Assembly: GCA_030706665.1 (NCBI GenBank)
Contig: JAUZOB010000041.1
Span: forward strand, 1-15,713
Direction of reading: 5' to 3'
Length of the DNA stretch: 15,713 bases
From: Bacteroidota bacterium
GTDB taxonomy: Bacteria; Bacteroidota; Bacteroidia; Bacteroidales; Prolixibacteraceae
In this document: positions 7,079 to 15,713 of the stretch, piece after piece
How the letters are laid out: each line of letters begins with the position of its first letter
Position numbering within the stretch: position 1 is the stretch's first letter
The notes under the pieces: generated by a model
What the model saw: the letters and a program-made list of their open reading frames with translations, nothing else
The model's database searches: none
Told to the model about the DNA's origin: nothing
Translations under genes and position numbers: made by a program

Positions 7079-9235
7079 CTATTCTGAGTATGCTTCAAGA
7101 AGAATTTCAAGAATCTTCTTTCCGGCAGCTGATACAGAAGAACCAGGACCGAAGATGGCAACAACACCAGCATCATAAAGATACTGATAATCCTGTGCAG
7201 GAATTACCCCACCGGCGATTACCATGATGTCTTCGCGGCCAAGTTTCTTAAGTTCTGCAATAACTGCAGGAACAAGAGTTTTGTGACCAGCTGCAAGAGA
7301 CGATACGCCTAAAACGTGAACGTCATTTTCTACAGCTTGTTTGGCAGCTTCTTCCGGAGTCTGGAAAAGTGGTCCCATATCGACATCGAATCCAAGGTCG
7401 GCATAACCGGTAGCAACAACTTTTGCTCCACGGTCGTGACCATCCTGACCCATTTTAGCGATCATGATACGAGGTTGACGTCCTGCAACTTCTGCGAACT
7501 TCTTAGCAAGTTTCTGTGCATCCTGGAAGTCCTTGTCTGTTTTACTTTCTGATGAGTACACGCCTGAGATTGTTCTGATTACAGCTTTATAACGACCGGC
7601 AACAGTTTCGCATGCATAAGAGATTTCACCAAGAGAAGCGCGAACTTTAGCAGCTTCAATAGCTAATGCCAGAAGGTTACCTTCGCCGGTTTCAGCGCAT
7701 TTAGTGATAGCACGAAGTGCAGCTTGTACATCCTCTTCATTACGTTCTGCGCGCAGTTTGTTCAGACGTTCAATCTGGGCCTGACGTACAGCTGTGTTGT
7801 CGATTTCAAGAATATCAATAGGATCTTCTTTTTCAAGACGATATTTGTTTACACCCACAATGGTCTGAACACCGCTGTCGATACGTCCCTGAGTACGTGC
7901 TGAAGCTTCTTCAATACGCATTTTAGGAATACCGCTTTCAATAGCTTTAGACATACCGCCAAGTTTTTCAACTTCTTCGATATGAGCCCATGCTTTATGA
8001 ACCAATTCGTTGGTCAGAGCTTCTACGTAGTAGGAACCTGCCCATGGGTCAAGTGAACGGCAAACTTCAGTTTCCTGCTGGATGTAAAGCTGAGTGTTAC
8101 GGGCAATACGAGCAGAGAAATCAGTAGGTAAAGCGATTGCTTCGTCAAGTGCATTGGTATGGAGTGATTGGGTATGTCCCAAAGCAGCAGCCATAGCTTC
8201 GATACAGGTACGTCCTACATTATTGAAAGGATCCTGTTCGGTAAGCGACCATCCTGAAGTTTGTGAGTGAGTACGCAAAGCCATTGATTTTGGGTTCTTA
8301 GGATCGAACTGTTTTACCAGTTTCGCCCAAATCATACGAGCCGCACGCATTTTCGCAATTTCCATAAAGTGGTTCATTCCAATTGCCCAGAAGAAAGAAA
8401 GGCGAGGAGCGAACTGGTCAACAGTCAGTCCTGCTTTGATTCCTGTACGAAGGTATTCCAATCCGTCAGCAAGAGTGTAAGCCATTTCGATGTCAGCTGT
8501 AGCACCTGCTTCCTGCATGTGGTAACCGGAAATAGAAATTGAGTTGAATTTAGGCATGTACTTCGAAGTGTATTCGAAGATGTCAGCGATAATCTTCATT
8601 GAGAATTCAGGTGGGTAGATGTAAGTGTTACGAACCATGAATTCTTTCAGGATATCGTTCTGAATAGTACCTGCCAGTTCTTCAAGTTTAGCACCCTGTT
8701 CGAGAGCTGTAACAATATAGAAGGCCAAAACGGGCAATACAGCACCGTTCATGGTCATAGATACTGACATTTTATTCAATGGGATCTGATCGAACAGAAT
8801 CTTCATGTCAAGGATTGAGTCGATAGCCACACCGGCTTTACCAACATCACCAATTACACGAGGATGGTCTGAGTCATATCCACGGTGTGTTGCAAGGTCA
8901 AATGCAACAGAAAGACCTTTCTGTCCTGCAGCAAGGTTACGGCGATAGAATGCATTTGATTCTTCGGCGGTAGAGAAACCTGCGTACTGACGGATCGTCC
9001 ATGGGCGCATTGCGTACATGGCAGAATAAGGACCACGGAGATAAGGAGCAAGACCTGCTGCATAGTTCAGGTGTTCCATTCCTTCAAGGTCTTCTTTGCT
9101 ATAAACTGCCTTAACCGGAATCTGTTCAGGAGTAATCCAGTCTTTAGCGATGCTGTTTGCTTTTTCCCACTCCTGGCCGCTTACAGTGCTTCCCAGAGGA
9201 GCTTTGATATTTATATCTTTAAAATTTGGTTTCAT
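7079..9235 (-). CDS. mutB: Methylmalonyl-CoA mutase, large (catalytic) subunit
   Basis: With MutA it catalyses the adenosylcobalamin-dependent interconversion of succinyl-CoA and (R)-methylmalonyl-CoA in the cytoplasm, the key carbon rearrangement of propionate formation in Bacteroidales. It has 718 aa, normal for the subunit. The N-terminal barrel includes TIRQYAGFSTA (Tyr84, equivalent to the catalytic Tyr89 of the Propionibacterium enzyme), VRNTYIYPPE (Arg202) and GYHMQEAGA (His239). The C-terminal B12-binding domain (about 585-718) has GQDGHDRGAK, with His600 as the lower cobalt ligand (DxHxxG), and a later VIAGGVIP. It begins 29 nt after mutA ends, so the two genes form an operon with mutA first. 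The ATG at 9235 has only an AT-rich leader and no Shine-Dalgarno site. All key residues are present. Confidence 0.98.
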   Translation of the reverse strand: MKPNFKDINIKAPLGSTVSGQEWEKANSIAKDWITPEQIPVKAVYSKEDLEGMEHLNYAAGLAPYLRGPYSAMYAMRPWTIRQYAGFSTAEESNAFYRRNLAAGQKGLSVAFDLATHRGYDSDHPRVIGDVGKAGVAIDSILDMKILFDQIPLNKMSVSMTMNGAVLPVLAFYIVTALEQGAKLEELAGTIQNDILKEFMVRNTYIYPPEFSMKIIADIFEYTSKYMPKFNSISISGYHMQEAGATADIEMAYTLADGLEYLRTGIKAGLTVDQFAPRLSFFWAIGMNHFMEIAKMRAARMIWAKLVKQFDPKNPKSMALRTHSQTSGWSLTEQDPFNNVGRTCIEAMAAALGHTQSLHTNALDEAIALPTDFSARIARNTQLYIQQETEVCRSLDPWAGSYYVEALTNELVHKAWAHIEEVEKLGGMSKAIESGIPKMRIEEASARTQGRIDSGVQTIVGVNKYRLEKEDPIDILEIDNTAVRQAQIERLNKLRAERNEEDVQAALRAITKCAETGEGNLLALAIEAAKVRASLGEISYACETVAGRYKAVIRTISGVYSSESKTDKDFQDAQKLAKKFAEVAGRQPRIMIAKMGQDGHDRGAKVVATGYADLGFDVDMGPLFQTPEEAAKQAVENDVHVLGVSSLAAGHKTLVPAVIAELKKLGREDIMVIAGGVIPAQDYQYLYDAGVVAIFGPGSSVSAAGKKILEILLEAYSE

Positions 9236-9264
9236 AAATTAATAATTAGAATCAAGAGTCAAGC

Positions 9265-11142
9265 TTATTCAATTCCCAACTGTTTCTGGTATCCTTTGAG
9301 GTCTTCAAGCAGATTGCTCTTCACATGAATGAAGTTCTTAATGCCTTTAGCTTCAAGATCGGCTTTACAAGCAGGGTTACCGGCAACAACTAAGATTGCG
9401 TTCCCTTTGATCTGATCAGCGATAGCCGGAGCGAGTTCTGCATATTCATCATCAGAGCTGCAAACAACTAAGATTTCTGCTTTTGCTTCACAAGCTGCTT
9501 TTACAGCTTCTTCAACAGTAGCAAAGCCATTGTTGTCGACAACCTCAAAACCTGCAACAGCGAAGAAGTTACAAGCGAACTGAGCTCTTGCTTTACGCAT
9601 AGCCAGGTTACCCATGGTCAACATGAAAGCCTGAGGACGTTTGCCTTTTTTTGCAAACAAATCGGTTTTGTAACGAAGAGCTTCGAAAGCCTGTGCTCCG
9701 CGATACAATTTAATGGTTTCGATCTCTGCGCCTTCTGCAGTTTTATCACATGGATTAAAGATACTGGTGCAAAGATCAGCATTGATTGATTCTGTAAAGT
9801 TCGGGAACTGGTTAACGCCAAGTAAGTTTTCACGGCGCTGTGCAATGTAAAGACTGCGTTTGGCAGCACTTTCATTTACTTTACCCTGAACGAAACCTGC
9901 TTTAAGAGCAGCAACGTATCCGCCTTTTTCCTGAACTTCAAGGAAAAGAGACCAAGCTTGCTCTGCAATAGACGCAGTCAGATTCTCAATATAATATGAT
10001 CCGGCCCCCGGGTCAACAATCTTATCTAAGTGAGCTTCTTCCTTTAAAAGAATCTGCTGGTTACGAGCAACACGTTCGGTAAGGTCGTTTGCATCTTCTG
10101 CAACTGAGTTGAATGGAAGAACAGAAATAGAATCAGCACCACCCAAAACAGCCGACATAGCTTCAGTCTGTGAACGAAGCATATTTACCTGTGCGTCGTA
10201 AACAGTCATGTTGAATTTAGTGGTTTCGCTGTGTGTATTCATATAAGTTGCGCAGTCGCAATCTACTCCAAAAGCTTTTACAATATTACTCCACAGTAAA
10301 CGACCTGCGCGAAGTTTTGCAATCTCCATGAAATAGTTTGCACTGATTCCGAAGTTGAATTTAATCTTACGGGCAACTTCTTCTGCTTTTGCACCACGAT
10401 CAGACAGCTGGCTAATGTATTCTGCACCCTGAGCCAATGAGAAAGCGAGCTCTTGTACAATTGTAGCACCTGCATTGTTGAAGTATTTACCGTTTACGGC
10501 AAGAGCTTTGAATTTTTTAAGATCAGCAGTTTTTTCAACAATTGCTTTAGCATCGTTGAATGCTGCATCTAATCCTTCTTTGAGTTTACCGGTTCTGGAA
10601 TAGTTGCCAAGCGGATCAACTGTGACTGATGCAGCTACTTTCGATGCATCTTTGCTGTTTGCACGGATATAGTCAGCAACTAAGTCTGCAAGTTTGGTAT
10701 CTTCGCAGGTACAAACGAAGTTTACTTCAACAGCTTCCAGACAAATGTCTTTTAATAAAGTATTAAGATCTTCTTTAGTGACTTTGGAGCAGCAGGGGAA
10801 GACAAAACCCAGGGAGGTTACGCCTTTCATCAAAATGTCCAAAGCCTTCTGATTTGCTTCAGCAAAATCAGTTACTTTGATATCCTGACGAACAAACCAT
10901 TCGTTATTTTTCTTCTTGTTACCACGAACAAATGGAAATTCGCCTGGATTTGCTTTCAAAAAGCTGAGCTCTTCGATGTTTTCCTGACGGTAGTAAGGCC
11001 GTACGTTAAAGCCTTCATTGGTTCTCCAAACCAGAGACTTTTCGTAGTCTTTCCCTTTCAGGTCGGCCACAATTTTCGCTTCCCATTCCTGAGTGGAGAT
11101 GGGTGGAAAATCATTAAACAACTTTATATCCTTTTCTGCCAT
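9265..11142 (-). CDS. mutA: Methylmalonyl-CoA mutase, small subunit
   Basis: This is the non-catalytic partner of MutB in the heterodimeric mutase. From the ATG at 11142 it has 625 aa, beginning MAEKDIKLFNDFPPI. A frame ten codons longer would start with TTG at 11172, but a -7-like element overlaps that codon, so the ATG is preferred. The barrel is recognisably homologous to MutB (AGRLLWSNIVKAFG, MNTHSETTKFN, DPGAGSYYIENLT). In the C-terminal domain (about 502-625) the DGHDRG cobalamin motif is replaced by GNLAMRKAR, so no cobalt-ligating histidine remains. That is normal for this subunit. It is the first gene of the mutA-mutB operon. A divergent intergenic region separates it from ribE. I see no cobalamin riboswitch in the short leader. 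Confidence 0.96.
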   Translation of the reverse strand: MAEKDIKLFNDFPPISTQEWEAKIVADLKGKDYEKSLVWRTNEGFNVRPYYRQENIEELSFLKANPGEFPFVRGNKKKNNEWFVRQDIKVTDFAEANQKALDILMKGVTSLGFVFPCCSKVTKEDLNTLLKDICLEAVEVNFVCTCEDTKLADLVADYIRANSKDASKVAASVTVDPLGNYSRTGKLKEGLDAAFNDAKAIVEKTADLKKFKALAVNGKYFNNAGATIVQELAFSLAQGAEYISQLSDRGAKAEEVARKIKFNFGISANYFMEIAKLRAGRLLWSNIVKAFGVDCDCATYMNTHSETTKFNMTVYDAQVNMLRSQTEAMSAVLGGADSISVLPFNSVAEDANDLTERVARNQQILLKEEAHLDKIVDPGAGSYYIENLTASIAEQAWSLFLEVQEKGGYVAALKAGFVQGKVNESAAKRSLYIAQRRENLLGVNQFPNFTESINADLCTSIFNPCDKTAEGAEIETIKLYRGAQAFEALRYKTDLFAKKGKRPQAFMLTMGNLAMRKARAQFACNFFAVAGFEVVDNNGFATVEEAVKAACEAKAEILVVCSSDDEYAELAPAIADQIKGNAILVVAGNPACKADLEAKGIKNFIHVKSNLLEDLKGYQKQLGIE

Positions 11143-11169
11143 AAAATGTAACTGTTTAAAAATCGGGGG

Positions 11170-11177
11170 CAAAATTA
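11170..11177 (-). promoter_or_regulatory. Putative -7 element for mutAB
   Basis: On the minus strand TAATTTTG matches TAnnTTTG exactly, 28 nt before the ATG at 11142, which implies a leader of about 20 nt. The -33 region is only T-rich, so support is partial. Confidence 0.45.
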
Positions 11178-11370
11178 GGACATTTTAATTACTTGCTGGT
11201 TAAAAATAATCAGTTTTTTAAGTATTCCTTACAATTAAAATAACACTCCCTTTTTTTTGATGCTTAGAAGATTGTCAGAGAAGAGTAAAACATGGATTTT
11301 CTATGCAATGAAAATCGTAAATTAAGTATGAGTGTGATGCCTGATAAGAGATGCTTTGGGAATTATTTTT

Positions 11371-11378
11371 TACCTTCG
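11371..11378 (+). promoter_or_regulatory. Possible -7 element for ribE
   Basis: TACCTTCG is one base off TAnnTTTG and lies 26 nt before the ribE ATG. No proper -33 box is seen. The rest of the 11178-11370 interval shows A/T runs but no gene, tRNA or recognisable FMN riboswitch. Confidence 0.3.
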
Positions 11379-11404
11379 CATCAAACCGTTAAAAAAAGAC
11401 CGCT

Positions 11405-12010
11405 ATGTTTTCAGGAATTGTTGAAGGCACAGGAACAGTTACAAAACTGGTCCAGGATCAGGAAAATCTGCACATCACGATGGAGTGCCCTTTTGTTCAT
11501 GAATTGAAAATCGATCAAAGTGTTGCACACAACGGAGTCTGCCTTACTGTTGTTGCAAAAACAGATAAGACCTATACTGTTACTGCGATAAAAGAGACCT
11601 TGTTAAAAACAAATCTTGGACACCTTGAGATTGGTACTAAAGTGAATCTTGAGCGAAGCATGATGATGAATGGTCGTTTAGATGGCCATATTGTACAGGG
11701 GCATGTAGATCAAACTGCCGTATGCGAAAAGGTAGAGGAGGCCGACGGAAGCTGGTACTTTACTTTTAAATATGATTTTGACAAGGCAAAGGCCCGCGAA
11801 GGATATACCACTGTTGAAAAGGGATCTGTAACCGTAAATGGAGTAAGCCTGACAGTCGTAAATTCAAAAGACGATTCTTTCCAGGTAGCAATCATTCCGT
11901 TTACTTATGAGCACACTAATTTTCATCAGATAAAACCAGGCAGCATTATTAATCTTGAATTTGATATTGTCGGGAAATATCTTAGCCGACTGATGCGTTA
12001 TTCTGACTAA
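11405..12010 (+). CDS. ribE: Riboflavin synthase, alpha chain
   Basis: It catalyses dismutation of two 6,7-dimethyl-8-ribityllumazine molecules to riboflavin, the last step of riboflavin biosynthesis, in the cytoplasm. The length (201 aa) is typical. The N-terminus MFSGIVEGTG is the family hallmark and fixes the start. Two lumazine-binding beta-barrel repeats are visible. The first has NGVCLTVV (43-50) and ends with GHIVQGHVD (94-102); the second has NGVSLTVV (145-152). The C-terminal helix (KYLSRLM) suits trimer formation. The gene stands alone, divergent from mutAB, and ends at a terminator 24 nt downstream, so it is not part of a rib operon here. The same gene is called ribC in Escherichia coli. 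Confidence 0.97.
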   Translation: MFSGIVEGTGTVTKLVQDQENLHITMECPFVHELKIDQSVAHNGVCLTVVAKTDKTYTVTAIKETLLKTNLGHLEIGTKVNLERSMMMNGRLDGHIVQGHVDQTAVCEKVEEADGSWYFTFKYDFDKAKAREGYTTVEKGSVTVNGVSLTVVNSKDDSFQVAIIPFTYEHTNFHQIKPGSIINLEFDIVGKYLSRLMRYSD

Positions 12011-12033
12011 TCATTTCTAAATGAATAATATTG

Positions 12034-12064
12034 TCCCTGTCGGATTCCGTCAGGGATTTTTTAT
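12034..12064 (+). terminator. Rho-independent terminator after ribE
   Basis: TCCCTG (12034-12039) pairs with CAGGGA (12051-12056). An inner CGG/CCG extends the stem across a T-T mismatch, with an ATT loop, followed by six T. The rest of the interval to ileS holds a doubtful coding-like patch and the ileS promoter element. Confidence 0.87.
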
Positions 12065-12222
12065 TTGGATACCGGTCATCAGGAGATTCCTGACGAACAG
12101 ATGATGAAGTTTGTTCAGAATGTAACAGAACCCTCTATTCGAGCGTATTGATTCCGTCATGATAAGAAACTGTTATGAATTTGACTGTAAGTAATTTTCT
12201 TATCACGACTATAAAAATTTTC

Positions 12223-12230
12223 TATATTTG
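12223..12230 (+). promoter_or_regulatory. Putative -7 element for ileS
   Basis: TATATTTG fully matches TAnnTTTG, 35 nt before the ileS ATG. The -33 position has only a T-rich stretch (TTTTCTTA). No T-box leader is seen, which fits a Gram-negative host. Confidence 0.5.
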
Positions 12231-12265
12231 TACATTTTTTAAAAGCAGAATTAACAAGATAGCTG

Positions 12266-15200
12266 ATGAGTAAGAAATTCCCTGAATACAAGCAATTTAA
12301 CCTTTCTCAGATTAATAAAGATGTGTTGGAGAAATGGGAGGAGAATGATACCTTTCACAAAAGTATGGATATCCGTAAGGGTAAACCTACCTTTGTATTT
12401 TATGAAGGCCCCCCCTCTGCGAATGGTCAGCCTGGTATCCATCATGTAATGGCAAGATCAATTAAAGATATTTTCTGCCGTTACAAAACCATGAAGGGCT
12501 TTCTTGTTAATCGTAAAGCAGGATGGGATACTCACGGACTTCCGGTAGAGCTGGGAGTTGAAAAGCTGTTAGGAATTACAAAAGAAGATATCGGGAAATC
12601 AATCACCGTGGAGGAATATAATTCAGCCTGCCGTAAGGAGGTAATGAAATATACCGACCAATGGAAAGACCTGACCCGTCGCATGGGATATTGGGTCAAC
12701 ATGGATGAACCCTATATCACTTACGATAGCCGCTATATTGAGACTCTCTGGTGGTTGTTACGTCGCCTCTACGACAAAGGCCTTATATATAAAGGATATA
12801 CTATCCAGCCATATTCACCTGCTGCGGGCACCGGATTAAGTTCTCATGAACTCAATCAACCGGGGTGTTACCGTGACGTGAAAGACACAACCTGTACTGC
12901 ACAGTTTAAGATAATCAAAGACGAAAAGTCAGAATTCCTTTTTACCGATGTGGATACTGACCTTTATTTCCTGGCCTGGACCACAACTCCATGGACCCTT
13001 CCGTCGAATACCGCTTTGGCTGTAGGTCCGAAGATTACCTATGTAAAAGTTCGCACCTTTAATCCTTATACCAGCGAACCGGTTACAATTATCATGGCTA
13101 AAGATCTGGCAGCAGGCTATTTTAGCATTAAAAATGCCAATCTGTCTTTTGAAGATTTTAAACCGGGAGATAAACATATTCCTTTCAAAATTCTTGAGGA
13201 ATACAAAGGAACAAATCTTCAGGGTGTAAACTATGAACAGCTTATCCCATGGGTAAAACCTGACGGGGATGCTTTCAGAGTAATCCTTGGCGATTATGTT
13301 ACCACAGAGGACGGTACCGGTATTGTTCACATTGCACCAACTTTCGGTGCTGATGACGACCGGGTCGCAAAAGTTGCAGGCATCGCTCCGTTGATCCTTA
13401 TTGACAAAGACGGGAAACGTCAACCAATGGTAGACCGTACCGGTAAATTCTTCCTTCTTGAAGATCTTGATCCTGAGTTTGTCAATAAGTTTATTGATGT
13501 AGAAGCCTATGTCGAATATGCCGGACGTTTCGTGAAAAATGATTATGACGACAAGTTTGTTGACGATGATTCTACACTTGACATTGACTTGTCTGTTATG
13601 TTGAAGAAAGAAAACAGAGCATTTAAAGTAGAAAAACATATACACAATTACCCGCACTGTTGGCGTACTGATAAGCCGGTATTATACTATCCGTTGGATA
13701 GTTGGTTTATCAAAACGACTGCAGTCCGCGACCGACTCATCGAATTAAACAAAACGATCAACTGGAAACCGCAATCAACCGGTACAGGACGTTTTGGTAA
13801 CTGGCTGGAGAATCTGGTAGACTGGAACCTCTCGCGCTCGCGTTACTGGGGGACCCCGTTGCCAATCTGGCGCACAGAAGACGGTTCTGAAGAAAAATGC
13901 ATCGGGTCTACAGAAGAGCTCATGCAGGAAATCGACAAAGCAGTTGCTGCCGGCTTCATGAAGAAGAATATCTACGAAGGTTTCGAAGTTGGTAAAAACA
14001 CCAAAGAAAACTACGAGAAGATCGATCTTCATCGTCCTTATGTTGACGATATCGTATTGGTTTCGGCTAAGGGACAGAAGATGTTCCGTGAACCGGACCT
14101 GATTGATGTATGGTTTGATTCAGGATCAATGCCTTACGCTCAGCAACATTATCCATTTGAAAATAAAGAGAACTTCGACAAGGTATTCCCTGCCGATTTC
14201 ATTGCCGAAGGTGTTGACCAGACCCGTGGATGGTTCTTTACACTTCATTCTATTGCGACCATGATCGACGATGCGGTTTCGTTCAGGAATGTAATCTCCA
14301 ACGGACTGGTTCTTGACAAGAATGGCAATAAAATGTCGAAACGATTGGGGAATGCAGTCGATCCTTTCTCAACCATCGAAGAATATGGATCCGATCCGTT
14401 ACGTTGGTATATGATTACCAACGCACAGCCTTGGGATAACCTTAAATTTGATGTTAGTGGAATTGACGAGGTGCGTCGTAAATTCTTCGGGACTCTCTAT
14501 AATACTTACAGCTTCTTTACGCTTTATGCAAACATCGACGGATTCAGCTACGAGCAGGAAGAAGTTCCGGTTACCGAACGCCCTGAGCTTGACAGATGGA
14601 TCATCTCGCTGTTGAATTCTTTGATTAAGGAAGTGGACGAGTGTTATGGAAATTACGAAGCAACACGTGCAGGTCGTGCTATCAGTGAGTTCGTTTCGGA
14701 AAACCTCAGTAACTGGTTTGTACGCTTAAGCCGCAGACGCTATTGGGGTGGAGAGTTTACAAAAGACAAACTTTCGGCTTATCAAACTTTATATACCTGT
14801 CTGGCAACTGTTGCCAAACTGGCTTCTCCGATTGCTCCGTTCTTTATGGATCAGCTTTACAGTGACCTCAATGGTGTGACTGGAAAAGACACGATACAGA
14901 GTGTTCATTTGGCTGATTTCCCAAGTTATGATGATGCCCTCATCGATAAAAAACTTGAAGAAAGAATGGCCCTGGCACAACGGATCTCATCAATGGTACT
15001 TGGATTACGTCGTAAGGTAAAATTGAAAGTCCGCCAACCATTAGCACGGATTATGGTCCCTGTTTTGGATAGTGAATTTCAAAATCAATTGGAGGCGGTC
15101 AAAGACATCATTCTTTCAGAAATCAATGTGAAGGAATTGGAATATCTGACTGAAGGATCACACGTTATCAAGAAGAAGATCAAACCCAACTTCAAGACTC

Positions 15201-15700
15201 TTGGTCCTAAATATGGGAAGATGATGAAACTGATTGCAAATGCTGTAAATGCTTTCAATCAGGAAGACATTGCTCATATTGAATCTCAGGGAACTTATGA
15301 AATACAGGCAGGGAACGAGAAAGTTCTTATCAGCCTTGAGGATGTTGAAATTATGTCGGAAGATATACCCGGATGGCTTGTTGCAAATGAAGGAAGCGTG
15401 ACTGTTGCATTGGACATTACAGTAACCGATGAACTTCGTTATGAAGGAATCGCACGTGAATTCATCAATAGAATACAAAATCTGCGCAAAGACAGTGATT
15501 TTGAGGTAACAGACAAAATCAACCTCCGCATTTTGAAGAATGATGCATATAATGAGGCTGTATTGCTTCATCAGGAATATATCAGCAATCAGACACTTGC
15601 AGCATCTCTTGTTTTAGTGGAAACTGTTGACAAAGAAAAAGCAAAAGAAATTGATATTGATGAAATAAATACTTTTATCGAAATAGAAAAACAGGCCTAA
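12266..15700 (+). CDS. ileS: Isoleucyl-tRNA synthetase, type 2 (eukaryote-like), with GIHH signature
   Basis: It charges tRNA-Ile with isoleucine in the cytoplasm and hydrolyses mischarged valine. The protein has 1144 aa, longer than the roughly 940 aa of type 1 enzymes and typical of type 2. The class I signature lies in PPSANGQPGIHHVMA and reads GIHH (57-60) instead of HIGH. The second ATP-binding motif is NKMSKRLGN (KMSKR, 689-693). The CP1 editing domain shows the Thr-rich AWTTTPWTLPSNTA (237-250) and GTGIVHIAPTFGADD (350-364). SRSRYWGTPLPIW (523-535) and DVWFDSGSMPYA (614-625) are further synthetase motifs. The anticodon-binding helical domain runs from about 770 to 920, and a type 2-specific C-terminal extension follows to 1144. 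The ATG at 12266 starts the normal N-terminus (KFPEYKQFNL). The gene appears to be monocistronic and essential. Confidence 0.97.
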   Translation: MSKKFPEYKQFNLSQINKDVLEKWEENDTFHKSMDIRKGKPTFVFYEGPPSANGQPGIHHVMARSIKDIFCRYKTMKGFLVNRKAGWDTHGLPVELGVEKLLGITKEDIGKSITVEEYNSACRKEVMKYTDQWKDLTRRMGYWVNMDEPYITYDSRYIETLWWLLRRLYDKGLIYKGYTIQPYSPAAGTGLSSHELNQPGCYRDVKDTTCTAQFKIIKDEKSEFLFTDVDTDLYFLAWTTTPWTLPSNTALAVGPKITYVKVRTFNPYTSEPVTIIMAKDLAAGYFSIKNANLSFEDFKPGDKHIPFKILEEYKGTNLQGVNYEQLIPWVKPDGDAFRVILGDYVTTEDGTGIVHIAPTFGADDDRVAKVAGIAPLILIDKDGKRQPMVDRTGKFFLLEDLDPEFVNKFIDVEAYVEYAGRFVKNDYDDKFVDDDSTLDIDLSVMLKKENRAFKVEKHIHNYPHCWRTDKPVLYYPLDSWFIKTTAVRDRLIELNKTINWKPQSTGTGRFGNWLENLVDWNLSRSRYWGTPLPIWRTEDGSEEKCIGSTEELMQEIDKAVAAGFMKKNIYEGFEVGKNTKENYEKIDLHRPYVDDIVLVSAKGQKMFREPDLIDVWFDSGSMPYAQQHYPFENKENFDKVFPADFIAEGVDQTRGWFFTLHSIATMIDDAVSFRNVISNGLVLDKNGNKMSKRLGNAVDPFSTIEEYGSDPLRWYMITNAQPWDNLKFDVSGIDEVRRKFFGTLYNTYSFFTLYANIDGFSYEQEEVPVTERPELDRWIISLLNSLIKEVDECYGNYEATRAGRAISEFVSENLSNWFVRLSRRRYWGGEFTKDKLSAYQTLYTCLATVAKLASPIAPFFMDQLYSDLNGVTGKDTIQSVHLADFPSYDDALIDKKLEERMALAQRISSMVLGLRRKVKLKVRQPLARIMVPVLDSEFQNQLEAVKDIILSEINVKELEYLTEGSHVIKKKIKPNFKTLGPKYGKMMKLIANAVNAFNQEDIAHIESQGTYEIQAGNEKVLISLEDVEIMSEDIPGWLVANEGSVTVALDITVTDELRYEGIAREFINRIQNLRKDSDFEVTDKINLRILKNDAYNEAVLLHQEYISNQTLAASLVLVETVDKEKAKEIDIDEINTFIEIEKQA

Positions 15701-15713
15701 TTCAAGAACATCA

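Noticed and set aside
9175..9185. GCTTAC match as a possible partner end for the IS66 remnant
   Set aside because: It lies inside intact mutB, matches only a few bases, and has no further similarity to the terminus at 3534.
9265..9640. Loss of the B12 motif in MutA as a sign of a defective gene
   Set aside because: The small subunit of heterodimeric methylmalonyl-CoA mutase normally lacks the DxHxxG cobalamin ligand.
11143..11404. FMN or cobalamin riboswitch in the mutA-ribE divergent region
   Set aside because: The leaders are only tens of bases long and I see none of the conserved core sequences of either riboswitch.
12929..13657. A 242-codon open frame antisense to ileS
   Set aside because: It lies wholly opposite a highly conserved synthetase, has no recognisable domain, and is rich in Cys/Phe/Ile as expected from the reverse of a coding sequence.

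Overview
The window looks like chromosome from a member of the Bacteroidota, most likely the Bacteroidales. The signs are promoter elements of the TAnnTTTG type with no clear Shine-Dalgarno sites, a mutA-mutB methylmalonyl-CoA mutase pair, a eukaryote-like (type 2) isoleucyl-tRNA synthetase of 1144 residues, and secreted Trp/Tyr/Gly-rich DUF6600-type proteins. This is inferred from gene content, not from a marker gene.

Layout. Positions 1-3319 hold two tandem plus-strand paralogues encoding secreted DUF6600-type proteins with long disordered, repeat-rich tails; the first is cut by the window edge. Each is followed by its own terminator. Positions 3320-3867 hold no intact gene but several remnants: the second terminator, the right end of an IS66-type insertion sequence with the last 33 codons of its transposase, a perfect 19-bp hairpin, and a coding-like 3' fragment of an unknown gene. 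Positions 3868-6690 (minus) encode a large secreted glycosidase with a clan GH-D-like barrel, read from a good Bacteroidota promoter. Positions 7079-11142 (minus) are the mutA-mutB operon. A divergent intergenic region follows, then ribE (11405-12010, plus), a terminator, and ileS (12266-15700, plus).

Function. MutA/MutB form the adenosylcobalamin-dependent enzyme that interconverts succinyl-CoA and methylmalonyl-CoA, the route to propionate in these anaerobes. RibE makes riboflavin and IleS charges tRNA-Ile; both are housekeeping. The glycosidase and the DUF6600 proteins are exported and probably act in the periplasm or at the cell surface. There is no SusC/SusD pair here that would define a polysaccharide utilisation locus.

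Most notable. IleRS carries GIHH where class I synthetases have HIGH, a swap linked to very high mupirocin resistance in other type 2 IleRSs. The glycosidase seems to have a LamG-like sandwich inserted in its N-terminal domain and a diverged active-site loop. The DUF6600 pair shows separate tail-repeat expansions between conserved ends. The 3.5-3.9 kb region is a small graveyard of IS66 and gene remnants. I did not find a clearly new multi-gene system.
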